Assembly (NCBI GenBank): GCA_947591605.1
Contig: CANQDF010000007.1
Location: 1-64,000, forward strand
DNA length: 64,000 bases
Reading direction: 5' to 3'
Origin: an uncultured Clostridia bacterium
Lineage (GTDB): Bacteria; Bacillota; Clostridia; Lachnospirales; CAG-274
The notes below the pieces were generated by a model. That model ran no database searches. It worked only from the letters and a program-made list of their open reading frames with translations, and was not told where the DNA came from. The position numbers and the translations under genes are program-made. Below, in pieces: positions 5,711 to 14,903 of this stretch; the first letter of the stretch is position 1, and each line of letters begins with the position of its first letter.

Positions 5711-7687
5711 TTGGCAGAAAAGTCGGCAAGGGAATACGGCAACGACAGCATTACGTCATTAAAGGGTGCGGACAGAGTGCGTCTTAGGCCTTCGGTCATT
5801 TTTGGCTCGGACGGACTTGAGGGCTGTCAGCATTCGGCATTTGAGATACTCTCCAATTCAATTGACGAGGCAAGGGAGGGCTTTGGAGATAAAATAGAGA
5901 TAACCCTCTACAAGGATCATTCGATAATGGTTTCCGACCATGGAAGGGGTATCCCCGTTGATTACAACACGGTTGAAGAAAAATACAACTGGGAGCTTTT
6001 GTTCTGTGAGCTTTATGCGGGAGGAAAATACGACAATAACAACGGTGATACCTACAGCTTCAGCCTGGGTCTTAACGGGCTTGGGCTTTGCTCCACCCAG
6101 TACAGCTCGGAGTTTATGAATGTTGTTATTTTCCGTGACGGTTTCAGATACGAGCTTAACTTTGAAAAGGGAGAAAATGTCGGCGGACTTAAAAAGGAGC
6201 CTACATCCAAAAAGGCAACGGGCAGCAGTATATACTGGCGTCCCGACAGGGATGTTTTTACGGATATAAATATACCGCTTTCCTATTTTCAGGATACGCT
6301 GCGCCGCCAGTGCATAGTAAATGCAGGGCTTACCTTTGTGCTTACCGACGAGGCAAGCGGCGAGGTGTTTACTTACTGCTATCCAAACGGCATAAAGGAT
6401 TATCTTTCGGAAATAACAAACGATAAAAACATTACCGAAATACAATACTTTTCTACCGAGGCAAGCGGACGCGACAGGGAGGATATGCCCGATTACAAGC
6501 TTAAGTACGAGCTTTCGTTCTGCTTCAACAATGAGATAAACATAATCGAGTATTACCATAACTCCAGCTTTCTGGAGCACGGCGGTTCGCCCGACAAGGC
6601 TGCCCGCTCTGCGTTTGTGTATGCAATTGACAAATACATTAAGGACAACAGCCTCTATAAAAAGGACGAAAAAAAGATAATTTTTACCGATATTGAGGAC
6701 AGCCTTGTGCTTGTAATAAATTCGTTTTCCACCGTTACAAGCTATGCAAACCAGACCAAAAAAGCCATAAACAACAAGTTTATACAGGAGGCAATGACGG
6801 ACTACCTCAAAAAGCAGCTTGAGGTGTATTTTATTGAAAATAAGGCGGATGCGGATAAAATTGCCGCTCAGATACTTGTAAACAAACGCAGCCGTGAAAC
6901 GGCGGAAAATACCCGTATCAATATCAAGAAAAAGCTTACGGGCAGCATTGATATGAATAACAGGGTGGAAAAATTTGTAAACTGCCGTACCAAGGACACC
7001 GCAAGGCGTGAGCTGTATATAGTTGAGGGCGATTCCGCCCTCGGCTCGTGTATGCTGGGCAGGGATGCGGAGTTTCAGGGCATTATGCCCATAAGAGGCA
7101 AGATACTCAACTGCCTTAAATCTGGCTATGAAACAATATTCAAAAGCGAGATAATAACAGACCTTTTAAAGGTGATAGGCTGCGGAGTCGAGATAAAGTC
7201 AAAGCACAACAGCGGTCTTAACGCATTTGACCTGGAGCTTTTAAGGTGGAATAAGATAATAATATGCACCGATGCCGATGTGGACGGTTTTCAGATAAGG
7301 ACGCTTTTGCTCACCATGATATACAGGCTTGTGCCCACTCTTATAGAAAAGGGCTATGTATATATTGCGGAATCCCCGCTTTACGAGATAACCTCGGGCA
7401 AAAACACTTATTTTGCCTATACCGAAAAGGAAAAGCAGGATATAACCGAAAAGCTCGGCGGCAAGTACCATATCCAAAGGTCAAAGGGCCTTGGCGAAAA
7501 TGAGCCCGATATGATGTGGCAGACCACAATGAACCCCGAAACAAGGCGCCTTATAAAGGTCATGCCGCAGGAGGCGGAGGCCACGGCGGATATGTTTGAG
7601 ATACTGCTTGGGGACAATCTTCAGGGACGCAAGGACTATATAAGGGAAAACGGTCATATGTATATTGACCTTACAGAGCTAAGCTAA
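5711..7687 (+). CDS. Type IIA topoisomerase subunit B, divergent ParE/GyrB-like
   Basis: This subunit binds and hydrolyses ATP and helps the A subunit pass one DNA duplex through another. Numbered from the TTG start, the 658-residue protein has the GHKL ATPase motifs ILSNSIDEAREG (about residue 46), SDHGRGIP (about 75) and GLNGLGL (about 120), a QTK loop (about 348), and a Toprim domain with VEGDSALGSCMLGRD (about 438) and CTDADVDGFQIR (about 519). Canonical GyrB/ParE has GLHGVG and EGDSAGGSA, so this is a distant clade. TTG at 5711 is preferred because GAGGTG lies 6 bases before it; the GTG at 5702 is part of that site. subunit A follows 16 bases later. Confidence 0.85.
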   Translation: MAEKSAREYGNDSITSLKGADRVRLRPSVIFGSDGLEGCQHSAFEILSNSIDEAREGFGDKIEITLYKDHSIMVSDHGRGIPVDYNTVEEKYNWELLFCELYAGGKYDNNNGDTYSFSLGLNGLGLCSTQYSSEFMNVVIFRDGFRYELNFEKGENVGGLKKEPTSKKATGSSIYWRPDRDVFTDINIPLSYFQDTLRRQCIVNAGLTFVLTDEASGEVFTYCYPNGIKDYLSEITNDKNITEIQYFSTEASGRDREDMPDYKLKYELSFCFNNEINIIEYYHNSSFLEHGGSPDKAARSAFVYAIDKYIKDNSLYKKDEKKIIFTDIEDSLVLVINSFSTVTSYANQTKKAINNKFIQEAMTDYLKKQLEVYFIENKADADKIAAQILVNKRSRETAENTRINIKKKLTGSIDMNNRVEKFVNCRTKDTARRELYIVEGDSALGSCMLGRDAEFQGIMPIRGKILNCLKSGYETIFKSEIITDLLKVIGCGVEIKSKHNSGLNAFDLELLRWNKIIICTDADVDGFQIRTLLLTMIYRLVPTLIEKGYVYIAESPLYEITSGKNTYFAYTEKEKQDITEKLGGKYHIQRSKGLGENEPDMMWQTTMNPETRRLIKVMPQEAEATADMFEILLGDNLQGRKDYIRENGHMYIDLTELS

Positions 7688-7703
7688 GGAGGGCGGCATA
7701 CTT

Positions 7704-9950
7704 ATGCCAAAAAAAAGCAAAAAAGACGGAGGACATCACGCATCGGGTACGGAAAGCAAATATCGGGAGCAGGGCATAGTGGATACCCTGCGCACCAATT
7801 ACATGCCTTATGCAATGAGCGTTATACTTTCAAGGGCGATACCGGCAATAGACGGTTTTAAGCCCGCTCACAGAAAGCTGCTTTATACCATGTATACCAT
7901 GGGGCTGCTTAAGGGGGCGAGGACAAAATCCACCAACGTTGTCGGCCAGACTATGAAGCTTAATCCGCACGGAGATGCTTCCATCTATGAAACCATGGTG
8001 CGCCTTACAAAGGGACATGATGCGCTTTTGCTGCCGTATATTGATTCAAAGGGCAACTTCGGCAAGCATTATTCAAGGGATATGGCTTATGCGGCATCCA
8101 GATATACCGAGGTAAAGCTTGACGGCATATGCAGCGAGCTTTTTAAAAACATAGACAAGGACACGGTAGATTTTGTGGATAATTATGACGGCTCGCTTAA
8201 GGAGCCCGTGCTTTTTCCCACAAGCTTTCCCAATATACTGGTTGCACCCAATCAGGGTATAGCCGTAAGTATGTCCAGCAACATATGCAGCTTCAATCTA
8301 AAGGAGGTGTGCAGGGCGGCTGCGGCATATATCAAAAACCCGGGCTGTGATATAAAAAAATATCTGCTTGCACCGGATTTTTCTACGGGTGCGCAGCTTA
8401 TATACGACCCCGAGGAAATTGAGCAGATATACAATACGGGCACGGGCGGCTTCCGTATGAAGGCAAAGTACCGCTTTGACAAAAAAAATTCGGTCATAGA
8501 GATATACGAGATACCCTACAGCACCACGATTGAGGCTGTTATAGAGCGAATAATAAAAAATGTTAAGGAAAACAAGCTTAAGGAAATAAACGACGTCAGA
8601 AACGAAACCGATCTTAACGGCCTTAAAATAGCAATAGATATAAAGAGGACAGCCGACCAGGACAAGCTTATGCAGAAGCTCTACAGGCTTACTCCTCTCT
8701 CGGACAGATTCTCGTGCAATTTCAACATACTTGTGGACGGTGCGCCCCGTACAATGGGCATAAAGGGCATACTGGAGGAATGGCTTAAATTCCGTATTGA
8801 ATGTGTAAAACGCCAGACTGCATACGATTTTGACAAAAAGTATGAAAAGCACCATCTGCTTGCAGGCTTAAAGCAGATAATGCTCGATATAGACAAGGCT
8901 ATAAAGATAATAAGGGATACCGAGGCGGAATCGCAGGTAATACCAAACCTTATGAAGGGCTTTGATATAGATGAAGCACAAGCCGAATATATTGCGGAGA
9001 TAAGGCTCAGAAACCTTAATAAGGAATATCTGCTCAACCGTGTTTCCGAGATGGAACAGCTTGAGAGCGATATGTCGAGGCTGTCCGATATACTTAAGGA
9101 TCCTGCGCTTGTAAAGGAAGTTATAATAGGCGAGTTAAACGAGGTGGCAAAAAAATACGGCACGCCTCGCCGCACCGAAATAATACCTATAGAGGCGGAA
9201 AAGGAAAGCCGTATAGATACGGAGGAGTTTATTGAAGACTACGGCATAAGGCTCTTCCTTACAAAGCATAATTACTTTAAAAAAATAACGCTTGTATCCC
9301 TGCGTTCCTCCGGAGAGCAGAAGCTCAAGGAGGAGGATGAGATAATGCAGGAGCTTGAAACCTCAAACAAGGCGGACGTGCTTATGTTTTCAAGCAAGCA
9401 GAATGTTTATAAGGTCAAGGCGTATGACCTGCCGGAAACCAAGGCAAGCAATATGGGCGAATACCTTAACAACCTGCTGGATATGGACAGCGACGAGTAT
9501 ATAGTTTATATGGCTGCCACCTACGATTACAGCGGTTATATGCTGTTTGCCTTTGAAAACGGAAAGGTGGCAAAGGTGGATATGTCCTGCTATGCCACAA
9601 AGGTAAACCGTAAAAAGCTTATAAATGCCTACTCGGATAAATCAAAGCTGGTAGGCGCATATTTTACCGCCGAGGATACGGATATTGTCCTTATAAGGGA
9701 TGCGGATAAGGCGCTGCTTTTCAACACGGAGCTTATCCTGCCCAAAACAACCAAAAATACGGTCGGTGTTCAAGTGTTCACGCTTAAAAAGAAAAACAGC
9801 CTGCTGACACGCATGATACCGAGGGAGGCTTTTGTATCCGATGAGGCGGAAAAACGTTACCGCACAACTCAGGTTCCGTCAGGAGGTCATTTTTTGAGCG
9901 ATCCCGATAAGGCGGCAAACGGCTTGCCTTCGCAGATAAACCTGTTCTGA
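7704..9950 (+). CDS. Type IIA topoisomerase subunit A, divergent ParC/GyrA-like
   Basis: This is the DNA-cleaving partner of the preceding gene. The 748-residue protein has the breakage-reunion core IPAIDGFKPAHRKLLYTMY (about residues 46-64) and the catalytic tyrosine in AASRYTE (Tyr134). A leucine-rich coiled-coil gate lies around 380-480 and a short beta-propeller-like C-terminus around 540-720. No GyrA box (QxxGGxG) is seen, which argues against negative supercoiling. At the position equivalent to E. coli GyrA Ser83 the residue is Ala92, and Glu96 replaces Asp87. It starts with ATG after AAGGAGGG. It is probably not the main gyrase. Confidence 0.85.
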   Translation: MPKKSKKDGGHHASGTESKYREQGIVDTLRTNYMPYAMSVILSRAIPAIDGFKPAHRKLLYTMYTMGLLKGARTKSTNVVGQTMKLNPHGDASIYETMVRLTKGHDALLLPYIDSKGNFGKHYSRDMAYAASRYTEVKLDGICSELFKNIDKDTVDFVDNYDGSLKEPVLFPTSFPNILVAPNQGIAVSMSSNICSFNLKEVCRAAAAYIKNPGCDIKKYLLAPDFSTGAQLIYDPEEIEQIYNTGTGGFRMKAKYRFDKKNSVIEIYEIPYSTTIEAVIERIIKNVKENKLKEINDVRNETDLNGLKIAIDIKRTADQDKLMQKLYRLTPLSDRFSCNFNILVDGAPRTMGIKGILEEWLKFRIECVKRQTAYDFDKKYEKHHLLAGLKQIMLDIDKAIKIIRDTEAESQVIPNLMKGFDIDEAQAEYIAEIRLRNLNKEYLLNRVSEMEQLESDMSRLSDILKDPALVKEVIIGELNEVAKKYGTPRRTEIIPIEAEKESRIDTEEFIEDYGIRLFLTKHNYFKKITLVSLRSSGEQKLKEEDEIMQELETSNKADVLMFSSKQNVYKVKAYDLPETKASNMGEYLNNLLDMDSDEYIVYMAATYDYSGYMLFAFENGKVAKVDMSCYATKVNRKKLINAYSDKSKLVGAYFTAEDTDIVLIRDADKALLFNTELILPKTTKNTVGVQVFTLKKKNSLLTRMIPREAFVSDEAEKRYRTTQVPSGGHFLSDPDKAANGLPSQINLF

Positions 9951-9992
9951 CCGTAAATACGCAAACGAAATTAAATTTATTACGGAGTTATA

Positions 9993-11246
9993 ATGAGATC
10001 TACTAAATATATATTTATGCTGTTTTTGTCAATGTATATAAGTGCCTGTATAAGCCCTGCCGTGCCTTTGCCTGTAGGCGAGGGGGAAAACAAGCTTAAA
10101 TACATTGCTTTGAGCGCCGTTATCTATTTGGTGCTTATGCTTTGCGACAGACTTTTGCTTGCTGTTGCGCACATAAACGGCAATAGTGTGTGGATGGATA
10201 TTTATGAACGCCCCCTCAGGGAGGAAAAACGCATTTACGGGCTTGATGTTGTACGTTTTTTTGCCGTTATATCCGTGCCGTCCATCCATTTTATGGGGCT
10301 TACGGGCTTCTATACAACGCCGCTTGAGGGGCTGCCTATGTTCGGAGCGGTGTGTGCAAGGTGGCTTTTTATATGCTGTGTGCCTCTTTTTTTGACCTTG
10401 ACGGGCTATTTCAAGCACAAAAACGGCATAAATGCCGCACACTATAAAAGCATATTTGCAGTTCTTGCAACACACATTGCAATTACCTGTTTAAGGCTGT
10501 ATGTTGACAGCAGGTATCACGGCATTGAGCTGACAAGGGAATATGTGACAGACAGGCTCGTGTATTTTGAATACGGCTGGTATGTAAAGCTTTACATAGG
10601 CATAATGCTGCTTGCGCCTTTTTTTAACCTTATTTGGTCGGCCATAAAGGAAAGATCTCATAAGGAGCTGCTTATACTTACCCTTATACTGCTGTGTTCA
10701 ATGGGGCCTCTTACCTTTGATATAATACCGTCAAGCTGGGTAATACTGTATGTGTTTATGTATTATTTTATAGGTGCATACCTGTGCGAATACGAGATAT
10801 ACATAAACAAATGGCTTAATTTGGCTCTGCTTTTTGCGGCGGTGGCAATAACCTCCTGCGGCAGCTTTTTGCATACGGGCACCGACGGCTGCTTTAACTG
10901 GGATTTTGCCGCATACGGCTCAAATTCGGGCTATTCCTCTCTGCCATGCGTTATTATAACGTTTTTGCTTGTTACGCTCCTTATAGATGCCGATACGGGC
11001 TTTAAGCCTATACGTACCGCCTTTTACAGCTTTTCCGTGGTATCGCTTGAAATGTATATGCTCAGCCAGATGTTTGACGGCATAATATACCCAAAGCTTA
11101 ATTTTGACTCGTTTATGGATATATTCCCCCGTATGCCGGCAGTGGTCGGTCTGATCGTGCTGCTTTCATACATAGTTTCACATATAAAAAGGCTTTTGTT
11201 TTTTATAATAAGTGCGCCTTTGTACATATTCAACAAAAAACAATAG
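9993..11246 (+). CDS. Membrane acyltransferase (acyltransferase 3 family)
   Basis: The family transfers acyl groups, often acetyl or succinyl, to surface glycans or lipids at the membrane. The 417-residue protein has about ten hydrophobic segments. The family signature is RIYGLDVVRFFAVISVPSIH (about residues 81-100), with the catalytic-type Asp-Arg pair and a His in SIHFMG, followed by WLFICCVPLFLTLTGYF. An extra N-terminal membrane pair (residues 5-60) precedes it. It starts after ACGGAGTT, 42 bases from the topoisomerase stop. The acceptor cannot be told from sequence. Confidence 0.8.
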   Translation: MRSTKYIFMLFLSMYISACISPAVPLPVGEGENKLKYIALSAVIYLVLMLCDRLLLAVAHINGNSVWMDIYERPLREEKRIYGLDVVRFFAVISVPSIHFMGLTGFYTTPLEGLPMFGAVCARWLFICCVPLFLTLTGYFKHKNGINAAHYKSIFAVLATHIAITCLRLYVDSRYHGIELTREYVTDRLVYFEYGWYVKLYIGIMLLAPFFNLIWSAIKERSHKELLILTLILLCSMGPLTFDIIPSSWVILYVFMYYFIGAYLCEYEIYINKWLNLALLFAAVAITSCGSFLHTGTDGCFNWDFAAYGSNSGYSSLPCVIITFLLVTLLIDADTGFKPIRTAFYSFSVVSLEMYMLSQMFDGIIYPKLNFDSFMDIFPRMPAVVGLIVLLSYIVSHIKRLLFFIISAPLYIFNKKQ

Positions 11247-11294
11247 CTTTTGTCTGTATTTTTAACCAAAATTATGTTATTTGCAAAATAACTG

Positions 11295-11323
11295 TTGACT
11301 TGATGCCGTTAATTGTGTATAAT
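11295..11323 (+). promoter_or_regulatory. Strong promoter of the non-coding region
   Basis: TTGACT (11295-11300) and TATAAT (11318-11323) are 17 bases apart, a near-consensus sigma-A promoter. The nearest real gene downstream has its own promoter at 12100-12127, so this one must serve the non-coding stretch between. Confidence 0.75.
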
Positions 11324-11330
11324 GTAATTA

Positions 11331-12062
11331 CAAAAAAGAAATACACATAAGCAATTTTAAACAATGTGTTTCTTTTTAAGAGAAGGTCTTAAATATATAA
11401 TTTATTATGAAGGGAGTGGGTTCCGCCAAGAACTTTAGTTTTTTAGCTTAACGGTACAGGCTTTACATCTTTTTTACAAGTTTTCATTTCATATGTAACC
11501 GATGTGTAGAACAGATTCTTATCTTTCGTAAATTTTATTAATTGGATCGTTAAATTTTTTTTAAAATTTTCATATAGATAAGCTATAAAAGCATAACCGT
11601 AGAGCATTGATACCGTATAAGCACAGGGTAAACCGAAGATTTGGTTTTTAACAGCGAGGTACAGACCGATGAACAGATGAGTTTTTTTACAGAACAAAAT
11701 CCAAACGGGAGGTACGGTCCGATGAAAGTATCAGTTTAGGACTTAGGTCAAGGACAAAATCTTACTTAGTGAGGTAAAAGCCAATGGATGGATCTAATTA
11801 TATCGGCGGTTGGTTATAAGTTATACAGCATTTTAGCCTAACGGTGGTTATACCGTAAAATTTAATTTGATACTTGCTTTTGTATGATGATTGATCGGGT
11901 ACCGATAAAGGACAAAGCTTAACAAATTTATTGTTGGAGGTACGGTCCGATGAACAGTGCAAATATTTAAACCGAAAAAGAAACGGAGATTTAAAAGTGA
12001 ATACAGAAATTGAAGTAATAATGTGACCTGTCATTAAATCGTATGATGAAATGACAGGTCAT
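11331..12062 (+). ncRNA. Candidate large structured non-coding RNA (about 730 nt)
   Basis: This 732-base stretch has a strong promoter, no plausible gene on either strand, and ends in a perfect 10-bp hairpin (GACCTGTCAT/ATGACAGGTC, 12024-12060) before an AT-rich tail. Local hairpins include AAACC/GGTTT (11630-11647), ACGGT/ACCGT (11841-11856), ATCGG/CCGAT (11894-11906) and a 5-prime hairpin at 11331-11375. The motif GGAGGTACGGTCCGATGAA occurs identically at 11708-11726 and 11936-11954, with variants at 11655 and 11769, and GACAAA-CTTA elements recur between them. Size and repeated motifs recall ornate large RNAs such as ROOL, GOLLD or OLE, but I cannot match it to a known family by eye. Confidence 0.55.
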
Positions 12063-12074
12063 TAATTTTGTCAA
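12024..12074 (+). terminator. Closing hairpin of the non-coding RNA
   Basis: GACCTGTCAT and ATGACAGGTC form a perfect 10-bp stem around a 17-base loop, followed by ATTAATTTTGTC. The T-tract is interrupted, so termination may be partial. Confidence 0.6.
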
Positions 12075-12099
12075 AATTTGCTAAAAATACAAAAAACTA

Positions 12100-12127
12100 T
12101 TGACAGTACCTCAATTTAAGGTATAAT
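12100..12127 (+). promoter_or_regulatory. Promoter of the cysE operon
   Basis: TTGACA (12100-12105) and TATAAT (12122-12127) with a 16-base spacer lead directly into the T-box leader. Confidence 0.75.
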
Positions 12128-12133
12128 TTATAT

Positions 12134-12378
12134 ATATGCAAAAGACTGTGACGGAAAGAGTAGCCTATGCTGTTGGCTCAGAGAGGGGCATGTTTGCTGT
12201 GATTGCTCTGCTTTAAGGTAGGTGAAGTGCATTCCCGAGTCTGCAGGGTGAGCTTTCGGTAGGTAAGCCCTGCACGTTTTATCGGCGTTAACGATGCAAG
12301 AGGGAGCTTTTTTAAGCTCCAATTAGAGTGGAACCACGGCAGCCTCGTCTCTAGATGTGAGATGGGCTTTATTTTTTT
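12134..12378 (+). promoter_or_regulatory. T-box riboswitch, cysteine specificity
   Basis: The leader contains the T-box sequence AGAGTGGAACCACGG (12325-12339), which pairs with the acceptor end of uncharged tRNA. Stem I holds GTGAAGTGCATTCC, with TGC (12238-12240) as the likely Cys specifier codon. A GGAGCTT/AAGCTCC hairpin (stem III) precedes the T-box. The alternative terminator is AGCCTCGTCTC against GAGATGGGCT followed by a T-run (12341-12378). Uncharged tRNA-Cys should turn on cysE and cysS, which agrees with the genes that follow. Confidence 0.92.
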
Positions 12379-12452
12379 GGCTCATACTTTTATTGACCGC
12401 CGAAAGAAAATTTTGTATAATGATAATATGTTTATTTAACGGAGAAGTAGCT

Positions 12453-13112
12453 ATGAAACTGTTAAGTGATTTTAATACAATAAAACGCAAGGATCCCGCA
12501 ATAAAGAGCGGTGTAGAGGTGCTGCTGTATCCAAGCTTTTGGGCAATGCTTATGTACAGGCCCGCACATGTTTTTTACAGGCACAGGCTGTTTTTCCTTG
12601 CAAGGCTTATATCCCAGCTTGCAAGGCTGCTTACCGGTATAGAGATACACCCGGGTGCGGTTATAGGCGAGGGCATGTTTATCGACCACGGCATGGGCGT
12701 TGTTATAGGAGAAACCTGTGAGATAGGCAGCAATGTTACCATATACCAGGGCGTAACGCTGGGAGGCACGGGCAAGGATGTGGGCAAAAGACATCCTACG
12801 GTAGGCGATAATGTAATGATAGGCTCTGGCGCAAAGGTCCTTGGGCCGATTGTCATAGGCAGCAACTCAAAGGTGGGCGCAGGCTCTGTTGTTATACACG
12901 ATGTGCCGGAAAATTCCACCGTAGTGGGCATACCCGCAAGGGTGGTAAGGCGCAGCGTTGTGCAGGATACTCCTTCGGATGAGCTTGACCAGATAAGGCT
13001 GCCCGATCCGGTCGAAATAGAAATTTCCAGCCTGCGTGCAAGGCTTGAACTGCTTGAAATTAAAATGAAAAACAATAATGCTTCGGAGGAGAGAAAAAAT
13101 GAAAATATATAA
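12453..13112 (+). CDS. cysE: Serine O-acetyltransferase
   Basis: CysE acetylates L-serine with acetyl-CoA, the first step of cysteine synthesis. The 219-residue protein has an N-terminal helical region, then a left-handed beta-helix of hexapeptide repeats (about residues 65-165) with the catalytic [15 protein letters not shown] and [34 protein letters not shown] at 12453 follows CGGAGAAG; an earlier in-frame ATG at 12357 lies inside the terminator hairpin and is rejected. Its end overlaps cysS by 14 bases. Expression is controlled by the Cys T-box. Confidence 0.93.
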   Translation: MKLLSDFNTIKRKDPAIKSGVEVLLYPSFWAMLMYRPAHVFYRHRLFFLARLISQLARLLTGIEIHPGAVIGEGMFIDHGMGVVIGETCEIGSNVTIYQGVTLGGTGKDVGKRHPTVGDNVMIGSGAKVLGPIVIGSNSKVGAGSVVIHDVPENSTVVGIPARVVRRSVVQDTPSDELDQIRLPDPVEIEISSLRARLELLEIKMKNNNASEERKNENI

Positions 13113-14496
13113 TACACTTACCGGCGTTAAGGAAGACTTTGTGCCAATGGAGGCGGGCAAGGTAAAAATGTATGTATGCGGCCCTACCGTGTATGATTAT
13201 ATCCATATAGGCAATGCAAGGCCTTATGTTATTTTTGATACCGTAAGGAGATATATGGAATATAGGGGTCTTGAGGTAAACTATGTACAAAACTTTACCG
13301 ATGTTGACGACAAAATAATAAATAAGGCGATCAAAGAGGGCGTCGATTCCTCGGTAATATCGGAGAGATATATTGCCGAGGCGCTCAAGGATGCCGAAGG
13401 CTTAAACGTAGAGCCTGCCACCGTAAACCCCAAGGTCACCGAGGAGATGCCCGAAATAATAGAGATGATACAAACGCTCATAGACAAGGGGTATGCTTAT
13501 GAGGTGGACGGCAGTGTGTTTTACGATACAAAGGCATTTGACGGCTACGGCAAGCTTTCCGGTAAAAATATTGACGAGCTCGAGGCAGGCGCACGCATAG
13601 AGGTGGATACCAGCAAAAGGAGCCCTATGGATTTTGTCCTTTGGAAGCCTAAAAAACCGGGTGAGCCTGCATGGAGCTCACCATGGGGAGAGGGACGTCC
13701 GGGCTGGCATATCGAATGCTCTGTTATGGCAAAAAAATACCTCGGCAATACAATAGACATACATGCGGGCGGCGAGGATCTTATCTTCCCCCATCATGAA
13801 AACGAGATAGCCCAAAGCGAGGCTGCAAACGGTGTACAGTTTGCAAGGTATTGGATGCACAACGGCTTTATAAACGTGAATAACGAAAAAATGAGTAAAT
13901 CAAAGGGCAATTTTTTTACTCTTAGGGATATAGTTGCCGAGGTACCGTATGATGTTGTAAGGTTTTTTATATTAAGCGGTCACTACAGGAGCCCCATCAA
14001 TTTTTCAAGAGAGCTTATGCAGGCGGCAGGCAACGGCCTTGACAGGATAAAGAGCTGTGCAAAAAGGCTTGATTTTCTGCTTGAAAATTCGGACGGCGCC
14101 TTGACGGAGCAGGAGAGCGTCACTGCCGATGAAAGTAAAAAATTCAGACAGCGGTTTGAGGCGGCAATGGACGATGACTTCAATACGGCAAATGCCGTCA
14201 CGGCTATTTTCGATTTGGTAAAGTTTGCAAACTCAAAGGTTGACGAAGGCTCGTCAAGGGGGCTTGTAAGCACTGTAAAGGACGAGCTGGAGTCGCTTTG
14301 CGGCATACTCGGCATCAGGCTTGATAAAAAAAAGGCGGATATTGATGTTGAAAAAATAGAATCTCTTATTGAGGAGCGTACCGCAGCCAAAAAGAATAAG
14401 GATTATGCAAGAGCGGATGAGATAAGGCAGCAGCTTTCGGATATGGGCATACTTATTGAGGATACAAGAGCGGGTGTGCGCTGGTCGGTGATGTGA
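13099..14496 (+). CDS. cysS: Cysteinyl-tRNA synthetase
   Basis: CysS charges tRNA-Cys. The 465-residue class I synthetase has the zinc ligand Cys27 in [10 protein letters not shown], the HIGN form of the HIGH motif (residues 36-39), the WHIECSVMA zinc segment, [19 protein letters not shown], and KMSKSKGN. The C-terminal DALR-type helical region ends at RWSV. The start at 13099 follows CGGAGGAG and overlaps cysE; upstream in-frame codons lack spacing. The cysE-cysS-mrnC-rlmB-yacP-sigH order matches Bacillus. Confidence 0.96.
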   Translation: MKIYNTLTGVKEDFVPMEAGKVKMYVCGPTVYDYIHIGNARPYVIFDTVRRYMEYRGLEVNYVQNFTDVDDKIINKAIKEGVDSSVISERYIAEALKDAEGLNVEPATVNPKVTEEMPEIIEMIQTLIDKGYAYEVDGSVFYDTKAFDGYGKLSGKNIDELEAGARIEVDTSKRSPMDFVLWKPKKPGEPAWSSPWGEGRPGWHIECSVMAKKYLGNTIDIHAGGEDLIFPHHENEIAQSEAANGVQFARYWMHNGFINVNNEKMSKSKGNFFTLRDIVAEVPYDVVRFFILSGHYRSPINFSRELMQAAGNGLDRIKSCAKRLDFLLENSDGALTEQESVTADESKKFRQRFEAAMDDDFNTANAVTAIFDLVKFANSKVDEGSSRGLVSTVKDELESLCGILGIRLDKKKADIDVEKIESLIEERTAAKKNKDYARADEIRQQLSDMGILIEDTRAGVRWSVM

Positions 14497-14497
14497 T

Positions 14498-14893
14498 ATG
14501 TTTGATTTAGCAGGTATTGACAAAGCATGTGACCCCACGCTGCTCTCTCCCCTTGTGCTTGCCTATATAGGGGATGCGGTTTATGAGCTTATTGCAAGGC
14601 AGTATACCGTAAACGGGAAAAATGCTCCCGTAAATGTCATAAACTCCCGCACCAGGCACCTTGTAAACGCAGCGGCACAGTCCTGCTCCTATGAAAAAAT
14701 AAAGGATATGCTTACCGACGAGGAGGCGTCCGTCTACAGGAGAGGCAGAAATGCCAAAAGCCATACTGCGGCAAAAAACCAGACTGTTACGGATTACAGA
14801 CGTGCCACGGGCATAGAGGCGCTGTTTGGCTATCTTTATCTCAAAGGCAGCAGCGACAGGATATGTGAGCTTTTTGAAAAAATTACACAATGA
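14498..14893 (+). CDS. mrnC: Mini-ribonuclease III
   Basis: MrnC is a dimeric RNase III domain without a double-strand binding domain that matures 23S rRNA ends. The 131-residue protein has the signature LAYIGDAVYELIAR (about residues 22-35), where the acidic residues bind metal, NGKNAPVNVINSRTRHLVNAAAQ, and the second acidic helix GIEALFGYLYL near residue 108. It starts one base after the cysS stop, so translation is coupled. Confidence 0.93.
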   Translation: MFDLAGIDKACDPTLLSPLVLAYIGDAVYELIARQYTVNGKNAPVNVINSRTRHLVNAAAQSCSYEKIKDMLTDEEASVYRRGRNAKSHTAAKNQTVTDYRRATGIEALFGYLYLKGSSDRICELFEKITQ

Positions 14894-14903
14894 GGTATTA
14901 AAC

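Noticed and set aside
5858-6580. 240-codon minus-strand frame opposite the topoisomerase B gene
   Set aside because: Antisense shadow of a conserved gene; no ribosome site and no recognisable domain.
11443-11697. Minus-strand frame of 84 codons in the non-coding region
   Set aside because: No ribosome site, odd composition, and it crosses the repeated RNA motifs.
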